From contig NW_026570227.1 of assembly GCF_019649055.1 (NCBI RefSeq), positions 2,294,001-2,358,000 on the forward strand: a stretch of 64,000 nt of DNA, written 5' to 3'. The notes under the pieces are model-generated. The model worked only from the letters and a program-made list of their open reading frames with translations. It did no database searches and was not told where the DNA came from. Shown here in pieces: positions 51,454 through 62,233 of this stretch. Numbering within the stretch: position 1 is the first letter of the stretch; the number at the start of each line of letters is the position of its first letter. A program made the translations under genes and the position numbers. Source of the stretch: Paramacrobiotus metropolitanus (Eukaryota; Tardigrada; Eutardigrada; Parachela; Macrobiotidae).

Positions 51454-51889
51454 GGGGTGGGGCCCAAGTTTCTTTAACCTAGCGCAATGCTAGTTGAGAG
51501 TAAAGTTTTAACGGCGCTTTATCCTATTGTATATTGTCCAGTTCTTTTTATGTTTTCTTTGCAGCGACGAAATTTGATTGTTCTTTCGCAGCTGTCAAAA
51601 ACATTGTGAACGATGCGTTCTATTGTAACGTTTAGAGCATTCGGCCTAAGAATTCGGCTGCTGAGATTGTATTACGGAATTGAAATGAACCGAATGTCTG
51701 AAATATGCGCACTTCATTGTCAGTTTGTCGCTGTGGCACTTACTTAATCGTGCTGAAACAGGTCAAACTACTAATACAATCATCAAACCAAACAAGTTCT
51801 TCAGGTTACATATTTACGAGTAGGACTAACTCTATACAGGCCAAACTCAAAGATCAGAAAAAGTCACGTGACGGTAGATGAGACGCCGT
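51454..51889. other. intergenic between copies C and D
   Basis: Resembles the 3' flank of copies A and B (TTCTTTCGCAGC, GTATTACGGAATTGAAATGA), so it is part of the repeated tandem unit. No gene. Confidence 0.5.
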
Positions 51890-52564
51890 TGTTTAGCCTG
51901 GGCCTACTGTACATTCGCTTGGTTGTTTGGAATACTGCCCGGTCCTCTGATTGTCATATGCAACAGTAGCACCGCCCGCCATTGATGGGTGCTTGAGTGG
52001 GATGTACGCCTTTGCTATGGCAGTGATCAGTAACTGAGTAAATGTTAGCCTGCAATGTTTTGTGAAGTTATATATGTAGCACTCTGCCGTGTGATGCCGT
52101 CCTCCGCACAAATACCGACAGCGCCGCCTCCAACGCATTCCACAATGTGCAGCCGAAATCCTTACTCAGTCTGATGTGCGCCGTCGGAATGTCCAACCGT
52201 AAAGTAGGACCTAATTCCTCACGCTTGGCCTCTTCGGAAATAGAGCAGGTCAGGGCAGTCGTGCAGTATGTCAGACGGAACTCGATGAACTGTCGCAGTG
52301 GTTGGCGCAACTGGATAACTCGCGCAAGGACGCAATCGTCGTGTGCAAGGTACGTTGAAAAGGAGTTGGCGTTGAGACTGAGGCTACATAACGTTTTTCG
52401 CAGACTTTATGTGCGCAGTCAGGTGATCCACGTCCATCTTCGCATTATTGCGAGAAAAAGTGGTGCGTGGACGGCTTGCAACATCTGCAGTTGGACAAGT
52501 TGTCACACCTGGCCTTGCATTTTCTTCTGAAAGTCCAGTCACAAGCCGGCAGGATGACCTATTG
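51890..52564 (+). pseudogene. Tudor-like/F-box gene, copy D, deleted and internally inverted
   Basis: The family promoter block is present at 51895-51990, but exon 1 and the F-box are missing. From about 52070 the end of exon 2 follows, and within it a segment of about 180 bp (52096-52277) is inverted in place. The minus strand there reads TCSISEEAKREELGPTLRLD and CTLWNALEAALSV, while flanking bases on plus read CTCTGCCGTGTGATGCC and ATGAACTGTCGCAGTGG in the normal order. The donor (GTGTGCAAG|gtacgt) and exon 3 (acceptor ttcgcag at about 52404, stop near 52563) survive. Confidence 0.85.
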
Positions 52565-53366
52565 AGCGTGGTACAAAGAAGTCAGTCCTGCTTAACCTTG
52601 ATAATAACTGAGTAGGAAGTTGGTGGTATTTTGCATACTGCTGCAGAGTCTGCACATTTTGCGTTCTAGTTTTTGAATATCGTTTGCTTTTGAATCGTGT
52701 TAGCAACTAATGGGTAGCAACTTTGCAGTGTCAGTTATCGCGTGCAGCATTCGGTTGCTAAGACTGTACTGTGGCGAATTAAAAGGAACAAAACAATTGC
52801 GTGCACTTTATCGCCGGTAAGTTTCGGTGTCCAGTTGCCGCGGTGGAATTAAATATAAAACTAAAATAAAAGTTTTTATACAGCATGCTTACGCCAGATC
52901 AATTGGCAGTTGTGTAGCTGTACTGCTAACTGGAATACCTAGTTTAATAATATTAATCCTGTTATAACTGTAATAGTCGTGTACGGATAACTGTCAAAAC
53001 AGCTGCGAGCAACAACCATTCATTTTAATTTTTAGTTCTTATAGTAAAGACTGTATAATATTACTGCGTAAGAAACCCAATAGCTCTCGTCACTGAATTC
53101 ATAGTTTTCGTCCCAGTCTGTATAAAAACGTGAGCAGTGATTCACGCAGCAGCTTCACTACTATAGGAAAACAACCGCACGCAAAGGATATTATCGCACA
53201 CAATCTTTTCCATAGTTTTCTTTCGCGTCATCAGTAGCCGTCCAAACATGAAACACTACCGCATTTTCTTGTCAAACTGCTGGAGAAACGTGACATGTAC
53301 AGTATACAGTGTTCAGGGATTCGGCAGATATCCATTTGACCGGCATTTGTCACTTGCCGGAACGAA
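52565..53366. other. intergenic, nothing recognised
   Basis: AT-rich. The repeated 3' flank of the F-box unit fades out by about 52800. No gene or repeat seen after that. Confidence 0.4.
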
Positions 53367-53651
53367 TCATTTTCCAGGGTTGTTGTTCGGGTTAGGGTTG
53401 TTGTTAGGCGCGTTAGGATTACTGCCAGGTCCAGCACCACCACCCGGTTGCGGAAATCCATTCTGATTATTATTAGGGTTATTGTTGCTGTTAGGCGCGT
53501 TGGGACTGCTGAACGGTAGGCCGATATCGTGCATGAGTGACGGCACAAAACCTGTCAGTGGACCCTGATTATTTGGATTAACCACGTTATTAGGATTTTG
53601 GGTTGTGCAGAAGCCTACAAGGAAAAGAAGAAGGAGGATAGCACGGTTCAT
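53367..53651 (-). CDS. secreted Asn/Pro-rich protein (94 residues)
   Basis: From ATG 53651-53649 the frame gives a textbook signal peptide (MNRAILLLLFLVGFCTTQ). A short segment (GPLTGFVPSLMHDIGLPF) follows, then an Asn/Pro/Gly-rich tail with two copies of SNPNAPN-like and NNNPN runs, ending NNNPGK and TGA. The frame is open 44 codons upstream, but only this Met gives a signal sequence. It is low-complexity and probably disordered; such proteins occur in cuticle, mucus or antimicrobial peptide precursors. No family assigned. A possible TATA box for it was not found. Confidence 0.6.
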   Translation of the reverse strand: MNRAILLLLFLVGFCTTQNPNNVVNPNNQGPLTGFVPSLMHDIGLPFSSPNAPNSNNNPNNNQNGFPQPGGGAGPGSNPNAPNNNPNPNNNPGK

Positions 53652-53864
53652 AATGGCGTTGTTGTCGTTGCGGAGGCACAAAAATATAGGGATTTTGATT
53701 ACGTTATATGCTGCGTACGAAAGCGAGTATCGCGGATTGTACGAAAGCTGTACAATAATCAAAGTATCGATGAAATTGTTCAACGTACCAAACCTTCGGC
53801 GAGCTGTTTATATGCTGGCTCGGGTGAAAGCATCGGAAAGTTCCGTCAATCAACAATTTGGTAT

Positions 53865-53975
53865 GATTGACAGTCAATTAGTTTATTGTGTCTGTTGGCT
53901 TTGTCTCTGTTAGTTGTGTTGTTGTTTTTCTCTGAATCGAAGATTACCCCATAAAATATTATTATTATTTCTAAC
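53865..53975 (-). pseudogene. 3' end remnant of the tandem-kinase gene family
   Basis: TTTATTGTGTCTGTTGGCTT...ATTACCCCATAAAATATTA closely matches 57898-57980, which is the C-terminal and 3' end of the kinase gene on the minus strand. No kinase domain is left here. It indicates a second, deleted kinase copy in the same orientation. Confidence 0.6.
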
Positions 53976-54660
53976 TGCCTGTCAGCGTGGCACTCGCGGG
54001 CTGTTCGTTTATAAGGTACTATATACCTACTTCGCGGGGTTCGGTTGACTGATGCCACGAAAATGTAGCTAGCTAGCACTTGTAAGAGTATTCGCATAGA
54101 TATAATTATAGACAAACATTTTATACTGGCGCACTCTACTTACTGTACAGCTTTGACTACTGTGCCGAGATTTAACGCGTATTTAACAGTTAAACTCGCA
54201 ATTTCTTGGTTCGTACTTCGTTATCTCCGTACACAGCTTTGCAGTGATTCTAAACCGCTTTCGGTTGGACACTTGCTTCTTATTGTTAGATAATACATAA
54301 ATAATCAAAATAGGAGCTTTACTACTCATAATATGGTATCTACTGTATTAGGCTTTTAAGGAGGCCCTTAGAGTACTTAAATTTTTTTCATGCTTTCGTA
54401 GAACTAAGTAATTACGGTTGTAGTATCTGTACAGCGCAAATTTTATGCAGAGAAAATGCCCTTAGGAAACAATTATAACGGTGTCGCCGTTAACACCGAA
54501 GCGGAGGTCTCCGTTGTTATCGCAGCCGGTATAAAAGCCTCGCAATTGCAAGATATTGCGAATAACTAGTCAAGTGCACCGCTGTTGACTGGCATAAAAT
54601 AGGATCAAAGCCAAAAAAACTGAACTGCATCAACTGTTTATCGAATTAAAAACAGATATG
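53976..54660. other. intergenic with a TATA-like box
   Basis: TATAAAAGCC at about 54532 on plus, 130 bp before the short kinase-like ATG at 54658, could be a core promoter. A small GCGGAGGTCTCCGTTG inverted word precedes it. Nothing else. Confidence 0.4.
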
Positions 54661-54723
54661 GTAAACTTAAAGAAAATCGAGAAAAACAAGCGAATTCTGG
54701 GCTCGGGAACGATTCCTGTGTAA
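54658..54723 (+). pseudogene. kinase glycine-loop fragment
   Basis: ATG GTA AAC... encodes MVNLKKIEKNKRILGSGTIP, then V and a stop. KRILGSGT is the classic start of a protein kinase glycine-rich loop. No downstream lobe follows on this strand. It is either a first exon whose partner is lost or a remnant. Confidence 0.35.
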
Positions 54724-54865
54724 TGTATACGAATTATTTGGCTGTTATAAGACATAAAACGATGGACATAAGACGCGTTCTCATACAAAAAAGTGTATCA
54801 GAGCGAGCAAAAGCGAAAGTTTTAATAAATGGGACGAATTTGGGACAATAAGCCGGGGCATTTCC

Positions 54866-54935
54866 TTCCAGAAGCTGTGTGACGCTTCCAGAAGCTTCCA
54901 GAAGCTTCCAGAAGCTTCCAGAAGCTTCCAGAAGC
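54866..54935. promoter_or_regulatory. perfect array of heat shock elements
   Basis: GAAGCTTCCA repeated head to tail gives ten consecutive alternating TTC and GAA pentamers from 54886 to 54933, each exactly 5 bp apart (nGAAnnTTCn), plus one more TTC/GAA pair at 54866-54873. This is the binding pattern of trimeric heat shock factor (established). The nearest open frames are a weak one on plus at 55025-55267 and the kinase fragment at 54658. No heat shock gene is recognisable nearby. Confidence 0.7.
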
Positions 54936-56404
54936 TATTTGTGAAAATACGCACACGTTTCTGCCGACAAGGTCAATTGGCCGCGGCGGAAGTACGTTAT
55001 CGTGCGGAATAATAAAGCAGTTAATTGATAAAATCCTCAAACCAATTAAGTTCTTTAAGCAGCATTCTTGCAATAAATCTTGCTGTCAGTAAAGTTACCC
55101 GGATGGGCGAAGTTAATGATACATCAGAAGTATCACTACATTATTTGTTACATTGTGGTGCTTTGAACAATCAATTGCGCGTGAGGGAAGTAATAGGTTT
55201 ACCGCAGGCTAAGCACACTACAGATTCTATCAATATTGGTAACGCGTTCAGATATGTCTATATATGACCGACGAACAACGTGTGAGATGAGCTGCCTTCT
55301 ACGGTATATTGCCACTACCGACGGATGAATGTAACTGAAATCGATTGTCACTCAAACTTTTCATAATTTACCAACAGCCTCTGGATAACTAAACCAAACC
55401 CCGTGCTGAGATGTCAGTGCTACTTTTCCCCGAATACCTTCTGTAAATGTGTGTCTCTTTTATTGGTTTAGTTAGCTGGCAGAATTAGAAAGATCACAGT
55501 TAAAAACATTATAAATTTGAAAGTTTGTAAATTAAGAGAAAGGTATCTTACCTACTAAGCAGCGAAGTGCACCGCTTCAGGCTAGAACCATAAGATCGAA
55601 GCGAAGCTAAGAACAGTTCAGGTAATATTGGTTTTAAAAGCGTGTATTGTGTAGCGGCTCATAGTGGGAAGGACTGAAGTCTGAAAGTGCATTAACTGGG
55701 GAAGTGGTACTATAAATAAGACTTTAATAACGTCCCACAAAATAAAAGAGAGCAACACACATCAGTGCCATCGCAAACGATAAAAAATGCAGCTGCTATA
55801 GTAATCACATAAGTATCTGATGCTTTTCCCTGTGGATTTGCCTCTCAGTATTCACAGGAATGAATGCAGCAGTTTTACAATCTACATAGCAACGCATTCG
55901 CCAATGTCTCGTGTTGTGCACATTTGTATTCACCAATCTTCTCATACAAGAATGATGTGACGTGTCGTCCACAACCCCAATTATGTAGCCGGAGTTCAGC
56001 CGCGAAACCGGTATACAGATAACTTGTTATTATTGTTGCACAGTGAGAATCGACGGTCTGCGTGAGCGTGAATTATTATTCCGGATGTCTGCTTACCGGT
56101 GATTATGTCGGCTTTTTACGGCGTGCGCATTACGAGAACTTTCCGCGACGTCCATGAGAAAACTTTAAGCTGTTCGAACGGAATCAATTTTAGGTAATGA
56201 TTCACTTGAGTGAAATCGAATGCTAAACAAGTAATTATATAAGGAGCACTTGTAGACAGTTTACAGTTCTATGTACTGTACCGTAGACAGAACAGCAAAA
56301 GGCACCGCACAGATTGCCTTGCATTATGTATCGCATTTGCTTCGTGTAAAGCGTGAAATTTAGTACGGTATGTACTCGTACTATGTTGCCTTTGGAACTT
56401 CGTT
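54936..56404. other. intergenic, one weak frame
   Basis: Plus 55025-55267 is open (MGEVNDTSEVSLHYLLHCGA) but has no family or splice support. The rest is AT-rich and featureless. Confidence 0.35.
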
Positions 56405-56767
56405 TTAACCTGACTTCTTGCTAATCTGTCTTCTTGATCTAATGGCACATATATGTTCGCTACCCATCCGTCTGTTTCTGGTTGTTGTACTGCACCGGCA
56501 GGTGAGGATCAAGTAGATTTCTAAGTTTCGAGCTGAAATGTTAAGTTTCAACTGCATCGTTGAATCGTTGAAATTCAACTGCATCGTTATTTTACGATAG
56601 GGTAAATGGATATCGGCACAGTCATCCGGCGTGACAGGTTTGTAATTATAAAATTCTTTGTTATGGTTAACCGTAGAAAAAAGGGACATACTTACTAAAA
56701 TATACACAAGCAACTTTGCAATATAAATCTGAAACCGCAGACCACTTGAACTGCAATGGTACAGCAC
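56405..56767 (-). CDS. possible receptor-like exon
   Basis: A minus frame of 120 codons with an N-terminal hydrophobic stretch (IYIAKLLVYILVSMSLF) then KPVTPDDCADIHLPYRKITM and NFNDSTMQLKLNISARNLEI. It resembles a signal peptide plus the start of an extracellular domain with N-glycosylation sites. The last part after LILTC looks like intron. Orientation matches the kinase gene 1.2 kb away, but the order (downstream of the kinase) does not make it part of that gene. Unassigned. Confidence 0.35.
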   Translation of the reverse strand: MLYHCSSSGLRFQIYIAKLLVYILVSMSLFSTVNHNKEFYNYKPVTPDDCADIHLPYRKITMQLNFNDSTMQLKLNISARNLEIYLILTCRCSTTTRNRRMGSEHICAIRSRRQISKKSG

Positions 56768-56844
56768 ACACGTGACAGAAAGAAGTCAGTGATGGTGTCG
56801 AATTGCTGTCAGCTTTATTGTGCTCAATTTTATCTTGTTTTCAG

Positions 56845-57705
56845 ATTCGCTAATGGCAGAACTCGACCATACAGTCAAAACAGAATCTAGCCAAATGCAG
56901 TACTTCGTGACAACAGATGCTCGTCTTCTTATTTACCAGACGGAAACCGTGAGGAATATGCAAATTCAGCAGATTCATGGGATATGGTGCCACGTTTTAA
57001 GGGCCAGTAGGTGCAAACTTCAGAACAGTGTTATTTAATTTCTTATATTCTACTATGCAACTAAATATACTTACGCATTGCTTTAAAATCATTATTTCTG
57101 TCAGTAAAAAGAATTTTTCTCTTGTTGGGTTTTTTCACTAAAGAAATAAGAGCCACAGTCAATTTACAGATGATGACTGTTCATCCGTTCTGTTCTTCTC
57201 GTGGAACGTTACGACAGTGCCACCCAAATCAGAAACCTCTTATTCTATAAAGGAAATTGTCCACTTTGTCATTGTCAGTCCCAGATTTAAACCAGAGGTT
57301 AGTAACGATGCAATTCGGAACGAATTCGACCAGATGCTGATAAAACAAGCCATCTGGGGCGTCAACGCTGTCGATACCGGGAATAGCGACCCTTTCGCTT
57401 TGATTGATTCGGTGTGGATGTACTCGAACGACGATGTCAAAACCCAGTTGTTGGAAGAGCTGAAAAGGTTATGGCAAAAGGTGCTGGGCGACGTTGTATC
57501 GCGCCTGGAACTGCATAGAGTGGAGATCATTCCCGAATCTGCACAAGAATTTGATACTGCACGGTCTGTACCCATCAAGGTGGTGTTCTTGGTGTTTGGC
57601 GAAAGTACCGAGAGGATTAACGAGGATCAAGCCAAGCTGAATATCCGTCAGGTGGTTTCCGGTACACGCATACCGACATTTCTCTGGTCACCGTTTTCGG
57701 TGTAG
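56845..57705 (+). CDS. extracellular-type gene fragment, last exons
   Basis: Acceptor tttacag at 57168-57169 opens an exon with DDCSSVLFFSWNVTTVPPKS, continuing without stops through IKEIVHFVIVSPRFKPEVSN and VFLVFGESTERINEDQAKLN to a TAG at 57705. It looks like a Cys-poor extracellular domain (NVT glycosylation site). A preceding exon-like block at 56845-56980 (SLMAELDHTVKTESSQMQYF) follows a tttcag acceptor, but the donor joining the two is not clear. Family unknown. Upstream exons with a signal peptide would be needed for a complete gene. Confidence 0.45.
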
Positions 57706-57929
57706 GAGACCAGTTTGTCCAAGAGGAGGGTGCAATGGCATCTCGAAATTCTTTGAAAACAAGGGCTGCTATTCGGTTAAAAAGTATATTTCATCGTCGA
57801 AACCTGACTCACGCTGTTTATAAACTGGATCTGGCTAAGGCAGGAGATTTCCGGCAATAAAAACTTGACATCATTAGCACCCAGCAGGTGTACTTAATTT
57901 ATTGTGTCTGCTGGCTGTGTCACCGTCAG

Positions 57930-60870
57930 TTATTTTATTGTGCTTTTCTCAGTCGAAGAATTACCCCATGAAACAATATTACGTATGTGAAACAGCTTGC
58001 CTTGTGTGGCTGCTGTCATTCGCGTCGGAAAAAATGAATTCGCGATGTGACCCGGTAATTTTCCTTGCTTAAGTTGATTTCCACAAAGGTCCCGAAGATT
58101 ATCCAGAAGTGTCGTGCTGGTTATGCGTTCAGAGCTTCTGGTCGACAAACAACGTCGCACCATGCTCGCCAGATATTTAGGGATCGGCCTTGACACCGGA
58201 GGGACATATCCCTTAGTGAGTTTAAGCAGGGACGCATCGGATGAAAAATGAGTTTGCTGGATTTTATCCATCTTGAACGCCTCTCCCTCCAGCTGCGCTA
58301 TCCTGTAAAACCATCTGGTCTGGATTTCGTAACAGCAGTCAATCAGGTCGTGTAATACACCGCCCAGACTTCATATATCCGTGAGGAACCCCACCGGTTC
58401 GTGCTCCAGTCCGAAGTGGGACATTGCCATTTCCGGGGACATAATATTATAAGAAGCGGTGCCCTTCATCTTGAAATCGGTCTGGTTGGCACGTTCATCA
58501 ACGTGCACGGCTCCATCCAGATCTCCGATGAGAATTTTGTTGCCGTTGATTACCGGTTTCAGAAAAATGTTGCTGGGCTTCACGTCGCCGTGAATGAAAC
58601 GATTTCGATCAAGAAATTCAAGACCGCTGGCTATTTGCGCAGCATAATTTATCATGACATGATTGACATCCACTTTGAGACGGTTTTTGCTTGGCTTGCA
58701 GTGATCAATAAAGGATGCGAGGTCCCGCCTAATAGTTTGCGGTTTATTAGGAAAGAGACACTAGGCGTCTAAACTTTTAAGATGCATTGACTGTGAAATA
58801 TCTCAAGCACTTTTTAATGTGAGCTCCGTTAGATGTTACCTCGTCCGGTCGTACGATTTCGGAAATCTTGTGCCCGTTCAACCGGACCAATCGGACCGGC
58901 TTATCGAAATTTTCTAAACAGCATCTTTCAGCATTCCTTAGTAGGGTAAACCAGTTTTTGCGCCCCACGTGTCACCCTGACTTTGTGACTCGTACATGCG
59001 AATACTTAACGTGAATACACTTGATTAAGAATTGCCAGTACTTTGTTTGTGATTGAAGCGGAATGCTTTCCCGAATCGTTCCTTCGCAATATTCTGTCAT
59101 AAAGAGCAAATCCACGCCTCTGATCAGTTTCCGGAAAGCGAGTTGATGGTAGGCTACTAAATTCGCATGCCTCACATTCAGCAAATTTTTCCACTGTTCT
59201 TGAAGCCGGCTCCAAGAGTTTTAACGTTTCAGCCGTTTAACCTGGACGTTGGATAACAGAATTTCTTTAACGGCCACTACATTTCCCCCGGTATAACTAC
59301 CACGTTCCGTGATCTTCGTCCTATAAACAGTACCAAATCTACCTTGTCCGATGAAATCCTGTGGGAAGGTATAATCATACTTGCATATACAGCCAACGAC
59401 TTCCATCAAAGGCTGACCTTTCTCCCGGTTAGTGCTTGCATTATCGCTATAAAGGCTTCGCTTATCGCTGTATTCCCAAGTGCTTCCATACGTCTGTTCT
59501 TCAATTTCGACCAATTTATTGAGTTGGTCTCCAGCAGTTATGCGCTGCTCGCAATCCGTGGATAAACACCGATTAATAATACCAGCAAAATCTTTTGGGA
59601 TGCTTTCCGAGGTATGCAGTACGTAATCATCCGCTAAAGCTTGCAAAACCTCGAACGGTCAACGCTGCGTAATGATTAACGGATTTTTAGTTATCCTGTG
59701 GCGGAATTCCCGGCGGAATTCCGCTGGTTTTCGCTGCCGGCTGGCTACGAAACAGCAGCGTGCCAGATACTGAATCATGCAACCCAAACTCCAGATATCG
59801 GTTGATCGCTCTACACACTGGCGCGGATTTATCAAAACCTTCTGGAGTTTTTCCGGTGACATGAAAAGACTTTCCGTGCGTGATGGAGGAATGTCTGTGA
59901 CACCGGTTCGAAATTCCATCGATTCTAGCGTGCCGGTATTGAAATGCAAAATAAAATTTTGGTTACCAATTGGCCGGTTCACCAAAACGTGGCTGGGATT
60001 CAGTTTGCCGCGGATAATGTCCTGTTCATGCCAATAAGCCCCATTGCCCAACTGTTCGCCACAGGCATATTAACATTTAGTGGCCGTTTCCACCCCATGC
60101 TATCAATGATACTATGCAGATCTCTACCTAAAAAAGTTTAATTTAACTTTAACACTAAACTTATTAAATTACAATTAACCTACAGAGCTACTCTGTATGC
60201 TAAGTGCCCTTAAAGAATTGCCTGTATGTATAACTAAGTATAATTGTGTTTTTAACGTAAGTGCTATGTATAATTAAGCGCTTGTTACAAAAAGTTTCAA
60301 GAAGATCGGAAAATAGCCTGCTCTTTAATACAAGCTCATACAGTTTTAATTTTTACGCCAATATATGCAAATCATTTGGCTGTAGAAAATGTAGAAAGTA
60401 ATTCATAACATGCCCAAATTTGAGAATTTCAGAGGATGCATACGAAGCTGGTACCATTATGCAAGAATCTCTTCCCCCAATTCGAGGATCTATTCCAATA
60501 ATCAGTCTTTCTGACCTGCACAGTAATCCATAAGAAGCTCCGTGTATATCTCTTGCTTTTCATGGAGCCGGTTAAAGCAAACTTTATGCACAAAAATCAC
60601 GTCCTCATGGCGCAATTGCAGCAGCTTCTCATAATCCTTGGTAATGTCGCCCATCTTCAAATTACTCAGCATGTTCTTTATCAGGACATCGTTTGGAAAC
60701 AATGTTGTGATCTTCTTAACAGCAACTACGATCCGTAACTGTAGCATAAATACTGTACTGAAAGGTCGCCGTGTTGAACCTAGCTTGGTCCATAATTATG
60801 CGGCAGTGCGCTCCCAAATCCAGCATTACGTGGATTGTATCGCTGACGCAACGGCCCGATTTGCTAACGT
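57930..60870 (-). pseudogene. tandem protein kinase gene, decayed
   Basis: Two kinase domains in a row on the minus strand. Domain 1: KLGSTRRPFSTVFML with VVAVKKI (60810-60700), LLMDYCAG, then a degenerate catalytic loop (DIIRGKLNPSHVLVN), SPEKL and ERSTDIWSLGCMIQYLA (60051-59659), ending FAGIINRCLSTDCEQRIT. Domain 2: FIGQGRFGTVYRTKI and VVAVKEI (59380-59250), VRHANLVAYHQL, MTEYCEGT, then FIHGDVKPSNIFL (58600), DLD for DFG and MSPEM for APE. It continues as DI*SLGGVLHDLIDCC, where TGA at 58373-58371 replaces the expected TGG, and ends LASMVRRCLSTRSSERIT. Frame breaks occur between blocks; some may be introns. Domain 1 is a pseudokinase by motif loss. Confidence 0.75.
60357..60402 (-). mobile_element. 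dispersed repeat, short fragment
   Basis: CGCCAATATATGCAAATCAT then TTGGCTGTAGAA matches the minus-oriented arm at 15239 (CAACGTATGCAAATCATTGG). Too short to place further. Confidence 0.45.
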
Positions 60871-61644
60871 GTGGATAATCGGTTTCCTCATTTGCTTCTT
60901 CCATGATACACAATATTGATAATCATCGAAAATCTGATCGACTGTAATAACTGTCAGCTTAAGAAATTACGAAAACATTCACCGCGATCTGGTAACATGG
61001 ATTCAGTAATTATTATTGTCTTTGAGTTCCCGTGTGCAGTATTATGAGCTTGCTGTACATGTGCCACCATATTGGCGCATAGCGAACCTCACATGTGGCA
61101 TAAGAATAATCAAGTTATTATGTACAGTTTACCACGACGCAAGTAAAAATATGTTCGAGTATCACAACAGAACGTTAGTCTGTGTTTATTTGCTTTTCGC
61201 ATGGCAGCAATCAGAGGTTCGGTGTATATACACCTCGAAGCTCGATCCATGGTGATCGTTGACATTAATTTTAGAATAAAAGTGATTACGAGAATTGGTC
61301 GAATGCATTAAACTTAATGCGCAGAAAGCATTTTAATCAGATTTGTGTGGCGCAACTGCGTTGCAGGTTGCACAGAAGTATCGCCCTTACACGCGTCGGT
61401 TGTTTTCCGGATGAGCTTGCACAGTGTGTACATCGGTACTGACGGTACATGGTACATAATACATGCCGAGTTAAATGTTAGTGCTGTACATTCGTATAAG
61501 TAATTCTGTTTGCGTGAATTAAAAGACTTTTGCTGCGCTTCCGGTAGGTGAAACGTTTTTTTTGCGTATTCAAAAAATGATGTTATATCTATAAACTATA
61601 AAGTTTTAAGTGTTTGTGAATGTACATACGACTATTCTCGTACC
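60871..61644. other. intergenic, nothing recognised
   Basis: Upstream of the kinase remnant. Its first coding residues and promoter would be expected here, but I see only unsupported frames (minus MEEANEETDYPHVSKSGR at about 60905). Confidence 0.35.
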
Positions 61645-61852
61645 ATGTATAAGAGGGGATGTCAGTGGCTCACCTAGATAATCCCTGTACTTGCTGCCGT
61701 CAGCCGACTGGAGCATGACGTTGTGGCTATACATGGTGCTTATGTACCGCGCCAGATTTAGCCATATGTATTGCCGTAACGTCACACTCCAGGCGGGTGA
61801 CGGCAGCAATACAGGGAATCGTCTAGGTGCGCTACTGTCATCCCCTCGTATA
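61645..61852. mobile_element. foldback element with about 92 bp arms
   Basis: GAGGGGATGTCAGTGGCTCA...CTTGCTGCCGTCAGCC...TGGCTATACATGG on the left is answered by its diverged reverse complement on the right (roughly 80% by eye), with a loop of about 20 bp. No frame. It is older than the element at 30599, judging by arm divergence. Confidence 0.8.
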
Positions 61853-62233
61853 CTATCGCTATCGCAGGTTCTTGGTGTACGGATAATAAGCAACCTTGTT
61901 TTTTATGTACTATATGAACGCATTCCGAACGCTGAACGACAGAACTTGAACTTTTCTTATTGGCACATGATGTATCAAGTATCATCGTAACAACAAGCCA
62001 AGCATCACCGCGACACAATAGCCACGACAAAACAACCAGCGTTCAACCGCGTATACGCGTCTGGAATTGCAACCCACCAGTAATACCAACATCATCGATG
62101 TGAAAGCATAACAATTCGGCATATAAGGATATGATAAGTAAATATCGTAACATGAAGGGAGGAATATCACAAAGGCATGTTGCTTCTACAGTATGTATTA
62201 TATACAAAGAGGAGTAAAGGGAGGCGAGCCGGT
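61853..62233. other. 3' flank of the small charged gene
   Basis: No gene or repeat recognised. The polyadenylation site of the minus-strand gene at 62234 should lie here. Confidence 0.4.
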
